Assembly (NCBI GenBank): GCA_014607495.2
Contig: CP053153.1
Span: 4,278,001-4,342,000 of the forward strand
Length of the DNA: 64,000 nucleotides
Reading direction: 5' to 3'
Origin: Carposina sasakii
Lineage: Eukaryota; Arthropoda; Insecta; Lepidoptera; Carposinidae
Under the pieces are notes generated by a model. It was not told the DNA's origin. It did no database searches and saw only the letters and a list, made by a program, of their open reading frames with translations. Made by a program: the position numbers and the translations under genes. This document shows, piece after piece, positions 11,446 to 22,884 of the stretch; position 1 is the stretch's first letter; every line of letters starts with the position of its first letter.

Positions 11446-12537
11446 ATTATATATAAATATTAGGAAGTTAATCGTGCAGTATTATCATGACGATAGAGAG
11501 AATGTTCAAAGTTCGCATTTTAATATTATATTTTATTTTCGATTTATGATTAACTGAGTAACCATCTTCAAATTAAACATAACCCTGACGGTTTTATTAT
11601 TGTCATTATTTTGTATGTTTCATGTTTATGTTCACTATGTCCAGTACAGCCGCGGGGTCTACGCTAAGCTAGCTATTCATGTGAGTGACTTAAAGAAATG
11701 TAGGAGCGCGACGGAGTTACGCCGATATAAACCTAACCTGTGTCTATGTGCACACTCACACAAATGCAAAGCTCGGCTTAAACCTCACGAACTGTACATA
11801 ATAATGTACGTGTACGTGTTTGATTAATTATTACAATATTAAATACTAAAAAACTGTTTTATTTACCACTGTGAATGCAGCCCTTGTTTTCTTTTATGTT
11901 ACTTTTATGTTATTGTGACATAAAAGTAACATTTCTGCAATGAGAAAAGAACACCATGTATAAAATATTCTACCTATATATAGATCGAAATATCTGTAAG
12001 TGTATGTAGCATAAATCAGTGTTTGTAGATTTAAAGAAGCTGAAAATCGGATCCAATTTCCTACAATCCGAAAACCACCGTTATAAAATAAGCGATTATC
12101 TCCAGTTGCACAAAGGCAAGATAATGTCGATGTACGAGTAAGGCATATTGTAGCTAACACATTCGTTATTTTTCCTGAAAAATCAACTCCTTTTGCGACA
12201 GAAACCATAATAGGTATGTATGTTATTAATTGTCGATGTTATCGTTTTTTACCCAATTTGAGAAATTCTAGAGAAGAGGCCAGGTCAGGAGTACCTATCC
12301 TAAACTGATGACCGAAAATATCATGAAAGTAGATAAAGTGAAATGGTATGTCAGTCAGGACCGTCATCTCTGCTTCTCCGGGAAAGAGGCGAATATTCAT
12401 GTATACCTATGTATTATTTTAGTTTTATAGAAGATATTCTATTGTACGAGTATTATGTTACTTCGTCTGTGAAGTCCGTGGGTCTGTCAAGCACATGTTG
12501 GTGCTTCAAGGCAGCTTGGCTTATACCTATTGCTTAC
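11446..12537. other. Gene-free stretch with perfect hairpin and direct repeat
   Basis: A perfect 15-bp inverted repeat (ATGTTACTTTTATGT, 7-base loop) lies at 11896-11932, directly before the right copy of the 45-bp direct repeat (11935-11979). No gene is recognised. The last short exon of the odorant receptor on the minus strand should lie in or beyond this stretch. A stretch near 12440-12465, preceded by TTCACAG on the minus strand, was considered but does not give a clean frame. Confidence 0.45.
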
Positions 12538-12693
12538 TGAAATATAAGTCTCCAATGACATGGGTATAATGTAGGCGGTGCGCGGAGCTAAGGGCCGCGT
12601 ACAGTACTGCATCATGACGAGTAGCTGCTTGCGGAAGCGAGGAGTCAGCGCGAGCCAGTCGCAGCTGTATAGTGACTCGTTGATATGCTCACT
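12538..12693 (-). CDS. OR exon 7
   Basis: 52 codons, SEHINESLYSCDW to SLETYIS. The conserved C-terminal loop before the last transmembrane helix is present. Acceptor GGCCAG, donor TCA|GTAAGC. Read through, the frame soon meets a stop, so a further small exon is expected. Confidence 0.85.
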
Positions 12694-15600
12694 CTGGCCA
12701 ACAGAAGTCGTGTTAATAACTGCACGATCACCAAGGAGATCCTACAGCCACGTTCAGTAAAATGGAGCCCGCACCAGTATGATGAATTTGGTGACAGCGA
12801 GATGTCTCACTTTTAAAAGTCAAATCCACAGAGCTAAGCATAGAAATGCATTAGCTAAGTATATAATAACTGGCAGATAAATGTAGCAGACTGAAGTGGC
12901 AGTGGGCAGGCCACATCTGTCGTAGAAACAATGGAGACCGCGCCTCGGCAAGCGTAGCGTTGGGCGCTCGCAGAAACGGGAGATCGAGCCATGTGGCGTA
13001 CACTGGGGGAGGCCTACGTCCAGCAGTGGACTGCAATAGGCTGACGACGACGATAATAAGCACTTTCACGGACACATAGTCTAGAGGCGGAAATTTGATT
13101 TTTATTTTTTGGTATGGCAGCACGTCCGTGGACGGTGAATTTTATCTCTTCAAATCGGCCACGCCGTCGACAGCCGGTCAATTTACATAGCATTTTAAGG
13201 AGTCACGTGACCTAGTGCCGTATCGTGCATACACAAATATTCGGTAGTGTCAGCAAAAAAGAATTGGATTTGTTTGAAGCACTCACACGGGCACACTTTG
13301 TGGTGGATCGGGTAGTGACATTACATCTGTGGGCGTGAGCGTTCCATGGGCCTGTCACACCTGTGGACGATACTGCCATAACACCCTCTCGACTTACTGC
13401 GTTTTGCGACGAACGGCCTAAGGGCGGAGTAAATGTTTGTATGAGAATTTTTTGTGTCATATCAAAAAAATTCGGAACGGTTCTGTGTCCGTGAAAGTGC
13501 TAGACAAGGCAACTGTTTCTACTTGGTGTGTGAAAAGGGATTGCAAACCACTTCTATCAGCCCCCTAATTCATTCAGTCCTGGCTCGAGAACGAGTGTCT
13601 ATTCTAATTCTTAAGTCTATTTTTTACATGCAAAGTACATACACTTAGTTTATCTAATTAGCTCTGTGGATTTGACGTTTAAAAGTGAGACATCTTGCTC
13701 TCACCAAATTCATCATACGGGTGCTGACGATGTAAAGATCAGTGACAGTAGACAACGCCCGTGAGTTCCTTAATCGATTCTTACGTATAATCTCGTATCA
13801 CAATAAAAAGTCCAGCAGACGATATTTTTAATACAATGATACGTACCTCGACAATCACTTGCGTTCCGTAGAAACAGTATATGAAAAATTGTGACAGCAT
13901 GCAGAGCAGATACACCACCATGGACAGAAACTCCACTGACAATATGCTTAGCTAAATAAATGGGAAAACAAGGATTTTTACCATAAGTTTAAAAAAAGGC
14001 AGCTTATTAAATTTAATCTTGTACAAAACACTTGCCCATTGTACAAATTAGAATAACTTTAATTTTAAATCAGCACAGTAAATCTTTATGCAACTCGGTT
14101 TTTTACGAAAAACTCAGACAGATTGCTATTAGTAAGAAAGTCTAGGTAAGCATCAAATTTCAGACTATATCCATCTTAAAAAATTACCTTAACAATTTTG
14201 TACATTGTCATACAAATTACCCAGGCTGTCACCAAAACCATAACTACCATCGCCTCACCGAATATAATTTCTATTTCGTTGCAAAACCTGAAAATTCCAT
14301 ACAATTAAAAATTTAGTTTTCCGGTAGAACTCTATTTTCAGATAAGCTTCCTACATACTTGTAACTTTTAACAACACCATTCATCATCATCATCATCATT
14401 TACAGCCCTGAGAAGTCCACTGTTGGACATAGGCCTCCCCAACAACCTCCACTCCGACCGGTTGGAAGCAGCCTGCATCCAACCGACGCCCGCGGGCTTG
14501 GCCAGGTCATCCGTCCACCTCGCGGGTGGCCTTCCCACGCTGCGCTTGCCGATACGTGGTATCCACTCTAGAACTTTCCGACTCCATTGGCCATCAGTTC
14601 TTCGAGATATGTGCCCTGCCCATTGCCATTTCAGCTTGCTGGACCGTTGAACTATGTCGGTGATCTTTTTACGTCTGCGGATCTCCTCATTTCTGATTCG
14701 ATCACGCAGAGAGATCCCAAGATCTCTCCATCGCTCGCTGTGCTTCTTTATGAGGCACATAGTTAGAGACCACGTCTCGGCACCGTAGGTCATCACCGGC
14801 AGCACGCACTGGTTGAATACCATCGTCTTTAAGGACTGGGGTATCTTGGACACAAATAAGCTTCGTAGTTTCCCGAACGCTACCCAGCCGAGTTGGATTC
14901 GCCGAGTTACCTCCTTCTCAAAGTTGGACTTACCTAGTTTGACCGTCTGTACCAGGTAAACATACTCGTCAACAAATTCAAGCATCGAGCTCCCAACCAG
15001 TACAGGAGTGGGCGGCACATGGACGTTTGACATGATCTTCATCTTGTCCATGTTTATCTTCAGGCCCACCTGTTGGGAGACTCGATTGAGGCCATCGAAC
15101 ATTGTGCTTAGATCCTTCAGCGATTCTGCCATGACCACGATGTCGTCTGCGAACCGAAGGTGAGTGATGTATTCGCCATTAATATTGATGCCTTTCCATT
15201 CGAGAAGCTTAAAGGCGTCTTCCACTGCATTGGTGAAGAGCTTCGGAGAAATAACATCTCCTTGTCTCACTCCCCTCTGCAAAGAAATCGGCTCAGTGCT
15301 CCGCTCATGTACTCATACCAACATGGTGGCGTTGCTGTATAAAAACTTCAGCACTTCGATATATCGATGGTCAATATGGCACCGCTGGAGAGACTGCAGC
15401 ACTGCCCATGTCTCGATCGAATCAAAGGCCTTCTCACAGTCCACGAACGCTAGGCATAGTGGCCGATTATACTCTTCCGTTTTTTGTATAATCTGCCGTA
15501 GCGTGTGGATATGGTCTATGGTACTAAACCCTTTTCGGAAACCGGTTTGTTCAGGAGGCTGGAAGTCATAAATGCGAGCAAGACGATTCGTGATTAGATT

Positions 15601-18600
15601 ACCCTTGAAAACAACTTGTAGACATGGCTCAGAAGCGAGATGGGTCTATAGTTCTTCAGCAAGGCTTTATCGCCTTTTTTAAAGAACAGCACCACCACAC
15701 TTCTGTTCCATGCTTCCGGCGTTACGCCTTCGAGCAGGACGGAATTGAAGAGCCTTTGGAGGACCTTCAGTACCGGAGTTCCACCCGCTCTTAGAAGCTC
15801 TGATGTAATTCCATCGTTGCCCGGCGCTTTATTGTTTTTGAGATGTTTAAGGGCAGTCCTAATCTCGTACAGGCTGATATCCGGGATGTCTTCAGTATAG
15901 TGTCGGGTGAGCTTGGCTCTTGGGTCTTTGCCTAATCTAATAGGTTTAGCGACCGAGGTATATTGCTGTCCATAGAACCTCTCAATCTCCCTTAGCACCT
16001 CTGGTATGGTAGACGCTACACTGCCGTCCTCTGTCTTCAGCTACGTCAACTGGCTCTGCCCAATAGATAATTCTCTTGCGAACACTTTGGAGCCTTGGTT
16101 TCGTTCCTTAATGCAGCGAGTATTAAAGCTGCGGATATCGTGTCGCAGAGACTTGGAGATACGTCTATTGAGCTGCCGATATGCTTCAGCGTCATCGGAG
16201 GACTGCAGAGACATTGCGCGCCTTTCCGCCATGAGGTTGAGGGTATGATCAGTTAGTTTCTGGGGTCTATTTTTACGGTTAGGTCTAAAGAATTTAGACC
16301 CCACCGTGTGGACAGTTTCTACCAGCCTGTTATTTAGATCATCCACTGACATGCAATCCTCTAGGCAAGCAAAGCGGTTTGTCAGCTCGAGTTGAAAGCT
16401 CTCGGGGTTTTGAATGTGCACGGATGAGGGTCGGAGTGTAGACTTCACTAGTCGTGATCTCTCCCGTTTGACATTAATATTCAATGTGCCTCGAACCATT
16501 CGGTGATCGCTACCGGTTTTAACCCTGTTGATCACTGAGACATCATTGAATATCGGTCTATCGGTGGTCAATATGAAGTCTATCTCGTTCCTCGTGTGCT
16601 TGTTGGGATGGAGCCAGGTCCATTTCCTATGAGGCGGCTTCTGGAAGAAGGAGTTCATCATAAAGAGTCCCTCCATCTCTAGAAAATCGGCCACCCTCTG
16701 GCCCCTGGGGTTCCTGTCGCCGGATCCAAATTGTCCCACTTTCAACTCATTCTCACCCCGCTTGCCCAGTTTCGCATTGAAGTCCCCCATAACAACACAG
16801 AAAAGAGTTTTAGAGGTATGTATGGCTGTACTTATGTCCTCATACATAACCTCCACCTCGTCATCCGGATGCGTCGAGGTCGGCGCGTATACCTGGATGA
16901 CCTTCAACGAGTACCTTTTTGATACTCTGAGTATCAGGTATGCTACCCTGCTCGACACACTCGTGATGGATTCGATGCTGTTTACGAGGGACTTGTGGAC
17001 GATAAACCCAACACCACCCTGGGACTTATGATCACCTTCCCGGTGGTAGAGTAAGTTGCCAGATTTCAGGGTTATCGTATCCTCTCCCTGTCTTCGGACC
17101 TCAGATAACCCTACAATATCCCACCGCAACTTACTCATTTCCTCTTCCAGCTCATCGAGCTTTGTGTCCTCCCTCAGCGTGCGCGCATCGTACGTCACCA
17201 GCGATAACCCACGCCTATGGTCCATTTTCGAAGTATTTGTCGTCGTACAGTTGTAACCCGCCCGGGGATTCTTAGCACCACTGGCTCCGGCACTTGACCG
17301 ACACCTGTCGGACACGCTAGTGTCGCCTCTGGAGCCGCCGGGCACTTGGAGCCTTCCTAGATTACTACTCTTGGGGGGGGGGGTTTGGACCACAATCCGC
17401 CACGCTGATCTAATGCGGGTTGGCGGGTGGCCAGAGCCTCGTTCGTTGTTTTGCAGGGTGCACCGCGAGCAGGTGAGAATGGCTTGGGTCCCGTTAGAAC
17501 TTATATGGGACCCCATACACCTCACACAACACCATTACTAGCTTATTTTTGACAAGTACCTAGGTTCTTATCGTGTGCCATGATATAAATTTGTTGGTTG
17601 ATAATAGCTAGGTACCTAATATCACCCAAAGTAATGCGTGTCCAGTCTAGATAACTAACCAAAAATCAGCATGTCTCAATTTCAATTTAAAAATAAGCAA
17701 TGCGATTAATTCTAAAACTATCGGAATATTTTACCAAACAATCAGCTGGTAATGTTTGACACATCTCACTAATCGTGTTTGCATCCTTTCTCTGTTTACG
17801 ACATCTTTGTAAACGATGGAGCCATTACTCTGCGTTCTTATTGTGTCTATTTTAGTTTCATCGAAATCGGCCAGATGCTCTAAATTGAATCGAAGCATTT
17901 GCAGTTGAGTTCTGACTTGTGCGTAGAACGCCACGATCGTGCAATCCATCGTCACGTTACCATATGCCTGAACAGCTATTAGAATCGACATATAGATTTG
18001 AATTATGCTGAATCTGCAAATAATTTGCCTTCAATTAATAATCTAATCTAACTAACTCATCAGTATAAGCTAATAAGGGTATTTAAACAATATTACATCG
18101 TTTGGCATCGACGTTAGTTGTCTCCACACTCCCCCCAAAATAAAAGCCTCCTATTAGAGCAAACTTGTCGGTGACGAACCTTTGTGAATTTGATCGAGAT
18201 ATACTTAACGTTACATTGTCTAAGGCCTCTATTTCTTAGTAACACTAACCTATAACTTAAATTATACAGGTTGCAGATCGTAGCAAGTTCGTAACATCCA
18301 GTTAATAAACCGAAAATAAAATTAAGTATGTACCATGCAATAGGAAATAGATAATAAAAAATCCTGCCAAGTGCGTTTGCATGTCATCATATACAGGGTG
18401 TAACAAAAAGGGTATGTTAAGCGAAAAGCCCACTGTAGAAGACCTATCCACAAAATTTGAGACTCGAAATCACATGTTTATTTTTCCCGATAGTATGGAG
18501 AATTTTTTAATATCTCAGGAATTTTCATACAATCTTGAAAAATAAACATGTGATTTCGAGTCTCAAATTTCGTGGATAGGTTCTCTACAGTGGGCTATTT

Positions 18601-21600
18601 ACGTAGCTTTTCGCTTAACATACCCTTTCTGTTACACCCTGTATAGAAGAAGGTATAAAAGAGGAGGTGGGACTATGAAGTGAGTCGTGTGGCAATCGTG
18701 AGGCCAGGACTATACCTGTGCGAGACCAGTGACACTACGATTGGGGAGTTAGTAGCGTGTGAATTTAAAACATAAGTCTTTAACACATTCAGTGCCTGCC
18801 AGCGACTACGTATTTGCTTCTTTTAGGCTTTCTAAAGGTGCCGCTGACGCTTATTTGCGTCATGGCACTAGGTGTCGACCCGATGTCGACACCATTATAA
18901 AATCTGCAGACAGCGAATGTGTCACGACTCTAAAACTCAGGACGATGCTTAAAAACTAGCCAGGATATGTCCTGGGAAAACAGGACGGTTGGCAACATTT
19001 TTTTAAATTGTTTTTTTTATTTATTTCCAATAAAATACAATTTGTCTTATCATTTTAACCATCTGCCATACTGCACAGCAGTTTGTAGATGGTAATGTCA
19101 CATTTATAGAATGGGTTACCTAGTAATTCTATATTAGCCTATGTATGATTATTCTTATTATAAGGGTCACTCTGTCTACAAAACTCATTCGACGTTTCGT
19201 AACGCCTCCAGGTAACATTCCAAATACAAGATGCACATGAATGAACGATTTATATTTCAAATACTAAATTACTTCATTGTGTATATCAATGAACAAAATA
19301 ATCGCAAGACAATAAATAATACTGTCCTACGGCGGCACAACTGTACCAACATTTTTTAGAAACAATTCGGTAAAAACGCATTTCTGTCATTTTCCGCAAG
19401 CGAGATATGTTGGTGTTCTTTAAAAAGGCGTTCTGTTGAGTGTGGAGATGATAACGCAGGGTGATAACGAAGATATGTGAGGTTAAAGATGAACTGTACA
19501 CCGATAAGGTGTATAGCATTAAGAAGGTATAAAAAGAGGAGTAATATAACAATAAAAGAGGAGGTGGGACTATGAAGTGAGTCGTCTGACAATCGTGAGG
19601 CCATGACGTCATGATAGGGGCGGAGCTTCAGCGCCAGTGTAACGCAGTAGCTGTAACCACACGTTTGTGCGTGAAAATTACAAAGACACTAGCGCTTTTA
19701 TCAGGGTCATCATCGTCAGCCTATTCCAGTCCACTGCTGGACGTAGGCCTCCACCAGTATACGCCACATGGCTCGATCTCCCGTTTTTGCCATCCAGTCA
19801 CTACCAGCCGTCATCTTTAAGTCATCAGTCCATCTGGCCGGAGGGCGCCCAACGCTACGCTTGCCGAGGCGCGATCTCCATTCGAGAACCCGTTTACTCC
19901 ACCGTTCATCGGTTCTATGACAGATGTGGCCGGCCCACTGCCACTTCAGTCTGCTACATTTCGAGACTATGTCTATCACTTTGGTCTTCTGCTGAATAAT
20001 CTCGTTTCGGACTTTGTCCATTCGCGAGATTTCGAGCATTGACCTTTCCATAGCTCTTTGAGTGACATGTGAGCCAGCCCCACCGTCAGGTTCCACGTCT
20101 CGGCTCCGTAAGTCATGGCTGGTAGAACGCACTGATCGAACACCTTGGTCTTGAGGCATTGTGGCAAGAATGACTCAAAGATATGACGCAACTTCCCAAA
20201 CGCTGCCCACCCAAGCTGCACTCTTCTGGTGATTTCTCCCTCGAAGTTGTCTTTACCCAACTGCAATATTTGCCCAAGGTATGCATACTTCTGAACAACT
20301 TCTAGGGCTACACCTTCGACGGATATCGGCTCAGGGATGATGTGTCGATTGAACATTACCTTGGTCTTGTCCAGGTTCATCCCGAGTCCCACACGCCTCG
20401 AGGCAACATTGAGACTAGATAGCATTTTTTGTAGGTCCTGCAGTGGCTGCAGTTATCAAAACTATATCGTCTGCAAAGCGGAGATGCGTGAGATATTCAC
20501 CATTGACGTTGATGCCTAGTCCATCCCACTGTAGCGTCTTGAAGACGTCCTCCATCGCGTTGGTGAAGAGTTTCGGGGATATTACGTCACCCTGTCTCAC
20601 ACCTCTTTGGACAATATTTATCTAAAGACAATATTTTAATGCCCCTCAAATTATTAAGCATTTCCTAAAATAATTACAAATTTTAAGTCATAAAAATACT
20701 TTTCAGAACACTACATACTTCAAAACAATAAATCCACGTTAGGTCTCCTGTGACAATTTCATAGACAGCCAGTTAAACAGCATTAGAATATCCGTAGTCG
20801 TACTTCATTAGCATCTGTGAGCACCATTTCACGCGAGCCCGCTTCTGCTCCGCCATTATTTTCGTTGACGGCAGTTGAAGGCTGCCCTTCACGAAATTCG
20901 TCATGTAAAGAAACCCGACCTCTCTCAAATTCAGCAAACCATCGCATCACGGTGCTCAAACAAGGTGCTTCTCTCCCAAAAGCATTTTGAAGACGAGCGG
21001 CACAGTCATGCGGAGAGAGAGAATCGCTCTAAAATCTTTTCGACTTAATTCCATTTTCGTTGCGTATGTAGAACTTTGATGTGTCATAAAAAACAATTGA
21101 CAAATGATTTCCCGTTTCCCGCCAATTGTTTTTTCTATTACTAAGAAGGTTGCAACGTTTAAAAAAATATAACATTCGAAATTCAAATAGTTCCGATTAG
21201 CTAGAAGTGCAAAGGATTCGGCGGGAAAAGCTAGAAGGGAGCGGGTGTAATTTTCTTGTGAAAATCAAAATTTATTTGTAAATTGGCTTACATGTGACCG
21301 TAAAGTGATGTTTTCTGGTAGATAAGTTATATTTTGTTTACTTGTGATGTGAATCTAGTGCGTGTGCATAGTTTTATATGCGGGTAAGCTAAGTAAAACT
21401 TTAGTCGAATTACGATTTCTTCATGGGCTCATGTAAGTTGTTTCTGCATTTCATTTTGATTTTGACTAATTTTACAACCATGCTTGAGGATTTTCTCGAC
21501 GTTTCCATTCATCATCATCATTATCATCCATCATGATTCAGAAATCATTTACTAAAGACAATGGTTGTATGGGCTTAGTTCCCCTTGCCTTTCCTTCGGG

Positions 21601-22884
21601 ATAAACTAAACGAACAAAAAACTAGATGTGCAAAACTTTTAGTGTGCCTCATGTAATATTAGTCAGGCAGCCGATGATATAGATTTTTAAAACTCACATC
21701 ATAGATTGGGATGTGTCAAATGGAAAGTACGCTGTAAACTGTACATCGTCCCCCAGCAGTTTATTCACCGCCGGAAATATAGTCCACAAGATACCACAGC
21801 TCAATACTCCGACATGACTAACAGTTAAAAGCACAGACATCTCCCTCGCGTTTCTCTTCATCACGTCAACATGATACTGGTTTTGTGGTGCAAATATTGG
21901 CCCTAAAATCAACAAAATTCTTGTGACCTACCATCATCTTGTCATCTGATGTTATTTTTATACCATTAATTGTTTTACATACATTTTACATGTTGGTTTC
22001 CTGTAAGAGCGATGCCAATACGAGTATATGGTAGTTAGTGGCCGTAAAGGAAGACGGCCGTCTTTGCGTTTGTACGGCATACATAACGGGACCGTTATCC
22101 CAGAAAAATGCTACCACCTCCCGGAAACCCTTAATCGCCTCGTACGATACCCACGGGCAGGCAGTGGGTGGTACAAACACTACTATTCCGGCACCACGCG
22201 ACTATAGTTTAAGAGGTAACCGTAAGTAACAAATCTTAGCTTACCATCTACAACGCTGACGATATGGTCGACTTTAGAGCTCTTAATGTTAAAGGCAAAC
22301 TGCTTGCCCATACTGTTAATCGTGGTCAACAAGATGAAAAGGGTATCCACCACTGCATCCACACTTTTGCGGTACTAGAACACGATGCGGTAGATACATG
22401 AAAATACAATAAATTAACACCTAGGACGATGGCAGTTGGGTCATCGCAGATCTTCCGTCAAACAATTAAAAGAACTGCCATCTGAAACATAAACATCTTA
22501 TTGTACGAGTCTTAAATTGTTACTCATACAATACGATGTATGTAACAGAAAGCAATTGGATTATCATTACCTACTCCTGTTACGCACTCACCGCAGCCTA
22601 TAGCAGTCTACTGCTAAACATATGGCACGCCCAGACTACGCCAAATAACATTTATAGGTATAAGACTACGCATATAGTATACTTACCACATAAACTCGAG
22701 CGACATGCTGAAAATTATAAGTCAAAACACAAATCCAGACAAAAACCCTGTACGCATTATGCAAAGCCAAATTCCTTGGGGATATCGACTTTAAGACATT
22801 TTTGTAATAAGCCACTCGGGCTAGGGCATCGAAATGTGGCCTAAATGCCTGAAAAGCCCCGTGAGGCTCCATATCCTTAGTCAT
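12538..22884 (-). CDS. Odorant receptor (insect 7-transmembrane OR family), seven exons
   Basis: A seven-transmembrane, ligand-gated odorant receptor of the insect type, which works with the co-receptor Orco in the dendrite membrane of olfactory neurons (family knowledge). Coding exons on the minus strand: 22884-22687, 22374-22245, 21902-21698, 18013-17735, 14287-14188, 13951-13847 and 12693-12538. Each boundary has AG and GT, and the phases (0,1,2,2,0,0,0) join without a break into 391 residues. Lepidopteran OR hallmarks are visible: AYFPFDTSQS, DCTIVAFYAQVRTQLQMLR, HYQLIVWFCNEIE, LLCMLSQFFIYCFYG and SLYSCDWLALTPRFRKQLL. Usual length is about 390-430 residues, so only a short last exon is missing; I did not find it. 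The start uses MTKDMEPHG at 22884; the second Met, four codons on, is an alternative. Introns 3 and 4 are swollen by mobile elements. No coding lesion was seen in the exons. The particular OR number is unknown. Confidence 0.88.
12866..13059 (+). repeat. RTE retrotransposon 3' tail fragment
   Basis: Contains the remains of LKWQWAGHICRR and RAMWRTLGEAYVQQW, with the nucleotide signature GGGGGAGGCCTACGTCCAGC, and ends in CGACGACGA. It belongs to the same family as the 19703-20615 fragment, in the opposite orientation. Confidence 0.75.
13060..13500. mobile_element. Inner TIR element with 17-bp perfect arms
   Basis: GCACTTTCACGGACACA at 13060-13076 is inverted exactly at 13484-13500. The 441-bp unit starts directly at the end of the RTE tail. 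It has no transposase. Confidence 0.65.
13847..13951 (-). CDS. OR exon 6
   Basis: 35 codons, LSILSVEFLSMVVYLLC to GTQVIVE. It covers the sixth membrane segment and the conserved FIYCFYG. Acceptor TTTAG, donor GAG|GTACGT, phase 0 on both sides. Confidence 0.88.
14188..14287 (-). CDS. OR exon 5
   Basis: 100 nt completing the Trp of LIVW and encoding FCNEIEIIFGEAMVV to MTMYKIVK, a membrane segment. Acceptor TTTTCAG, donor AAG|GTAATT. Confidence 0.88.
14382..17525 (-). mobile_element. Full-length RTE-clade non-LTR retrotransposon
   Basis: A 3144-bp element read on the minus strand. It is flanked by an 11-bp target duplication, ACAACACCATT, at 14371-14381 and 17526-17536. One ORF encodes an AP-like endonuclease (LVTYDARTL, LSEVRRQG, QVYAPTS, MGDFNAKLG, GSDHR; 17240-16480), then reverse transcriptase (NNKAPGNDGI, NYRPISLLSH, GVRQGDVISPKL, RFADDIV near 15145), then the tail GKRSVGRPPARWTDDL. 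The 3' end is a CAT repeat. Lesions are few: TAG at 16041-16043, a small indel near 15594 and a TGA near 15318. It therefore seems to be a fairly young copy. It lies in OR intron 4, in the same orientation as the gene; without it the intron would be about 290 bp. Confidence 0.9.
17735..18013 (-). CDS. OR exon 4
   Basis: 279 nt, the largest exon: IFSIIQIYMSILIAVQAYG through the conserved DCTIVAFYAQVR and down to RCVKHYQLIVW. It covers a transmembrane segment and the long intracellular loop. Acceptor TTGCAG, donor TTTG|GTAAAA, phase 2 on both sides. Confidence 0.9.
18390..18645. mobile_element. Fold-back (hairpin) MITE
   Basis: Almost the whole 256 bp is one inverted repeat. The left end ATACAGGGTGTAACAAAAAG mirrors the right end with CTTTCTGTTACACCCTGTAT. 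The inner parts (GAGACTCGAAATCACATG) also mirror each other, leaving a short central loop. It lies in OR intron 3 and shares terminal bases with family D but not its body. Confidence 0.85.
18651..18736. repeat. Repeat family C, copy 1 (TATA-containing)
   Basis: Begins AAGGTATAAAAGAGGAGGTG and GACTATGAAGTGAGTCGT. Longer copies lie at 19524-19702 and 63561-63735. The TATAAAAG could be a promoter of the parent element; this is an inference. Confidence 0.55.
18737..19523. other. OR intron 3 sequence without a recognised feature
   Basis: Non-coding. A region near 18790-18900 (repeated GCCGCTGACGC and GGTGTCGACCCGATGTCGAC) looks like repeat-derived DNA, but I cannot name it. The short frame at 18759-18959 is not convincing. 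Confidence 0.4.
19524..19702. repeat. Repeat family C, copy 2
   Basis: Shares GACTATGAAGTGAGTCGTCT, AGGCCATGACGTCATGATAG and CAAAGACACTAGCGCTTTTA with 63561-63735. The copy is cut at TATCAGGG by the 3' end of the RTE fragment that follows. Confidence 0.65.
19703..20615 (-). pseudogene. 5'-truncated RTE reverse transcriptase fragment
   Basis: On the minus strand this encodes QRGVRQGDVISPKLFTNA, RFADDIVL, YLGQILQLG, LPAMTYGAETW and GKRSVGRPPARWTDDLK, in several frames. It holds the last half of the reverse transcriptase and the C-terminal tail, starting abruptly at about 20615. It is a different subfamily from 14382-17525: the tail reads YVQQW instead of the other copy's RPMSN. The 3' end is ATCATCGTC. 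It lies in OR intron 3. Confidence 0.85.
20878..21070 (-). pseudogene. Mariner-like transposase N-terminal fragment
   Basis: The minus strand reads KMELSRKDFRAI, then in another frame LQNAFGREAPCLSTVMRW, then FAEFERGRVSLHDEFREG. This is the helix-turn-helix region of mariner transposases, which bind their own inverted repeats (family knowledge). At least one frameshift is present, the catalytic DDD domain is missing and no TIR was found. It is a dead fragment within OR intron 3. Confidence 0.7.
21698..21902 (-). CDS. OR exon 3
   Basis: 205 nt: GPIFAPQNQYHVD, MKRNAREMSVLLTVSHVG, then FPAVNKLLGDD and FTAYFPFDTSQSM. It covers the third membrane segment and the conserved second extracellular loop. 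Acceptor ATTTTAG; donor AT|GTGAGT in phase 2. Confidence 0.9.
22020..22215 (-). repeat. LINE-tail/SINE-like repeat
   Basis: Contains CCTCCCGGAAACCCTTAATC, CGTACGATACCCACGGGCAG and CCGGCACCACGCG. The same blocks occur at 41980-42245 and, inverted, at 32720-32965. This is a common lepidopteran repeat tail, and the short frames across it are incidental. It sits in OR intron 2 (21903-22244). Confidence 0.7.
22245..22374 (-). CDS. OR exon 2
   Basis: 130 nt: YRKSVDAVVDTLFILLTTIN, then SMGKQFAFNIKS and DHIVSVVD. It covers the second membrane segment. Acceptor GTTCTAG, donor GATG|GTAAGC. Confidence 0.88.
22687..22884 (-). CDS. OR exon 1 (start of protein)
   Basis: 66 codons: MTKDMEPHGAFQAFRPHFD through the first membrane segment (AYRVFVWICVLTYNF) to HVARVYV. 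Donor GTG|GTAAGT. The open frame continues upstream, but nothing there looks like receptor sequence, so the start at 22884 is chosen. Confidence 0.85.

Larger units (their letters stand above)
12771..13724. mobile_element. TIR element holding nested insertions
   Basis: Arms of about 66 bp (12771-12836 and 13659-13724) share GTATGATGAATTTGGTGA and AGATGTCTCACTTTTAAA in inverse orientation. Inside lie an RTE tail fragment and a second TIR element. It makes up most of OR intron 6 (12694-13846) and ends 77 bases from the exon 7 acceptor. Confidence 0.7.

Noticed and set aside
12440..12465. Candidate last OR exon after TTCACAG (minus strand)
   Set aside because: In the required phase it meets a stop after two codons, and the Tyr-Ser-Tyr resemblance is in another frame.
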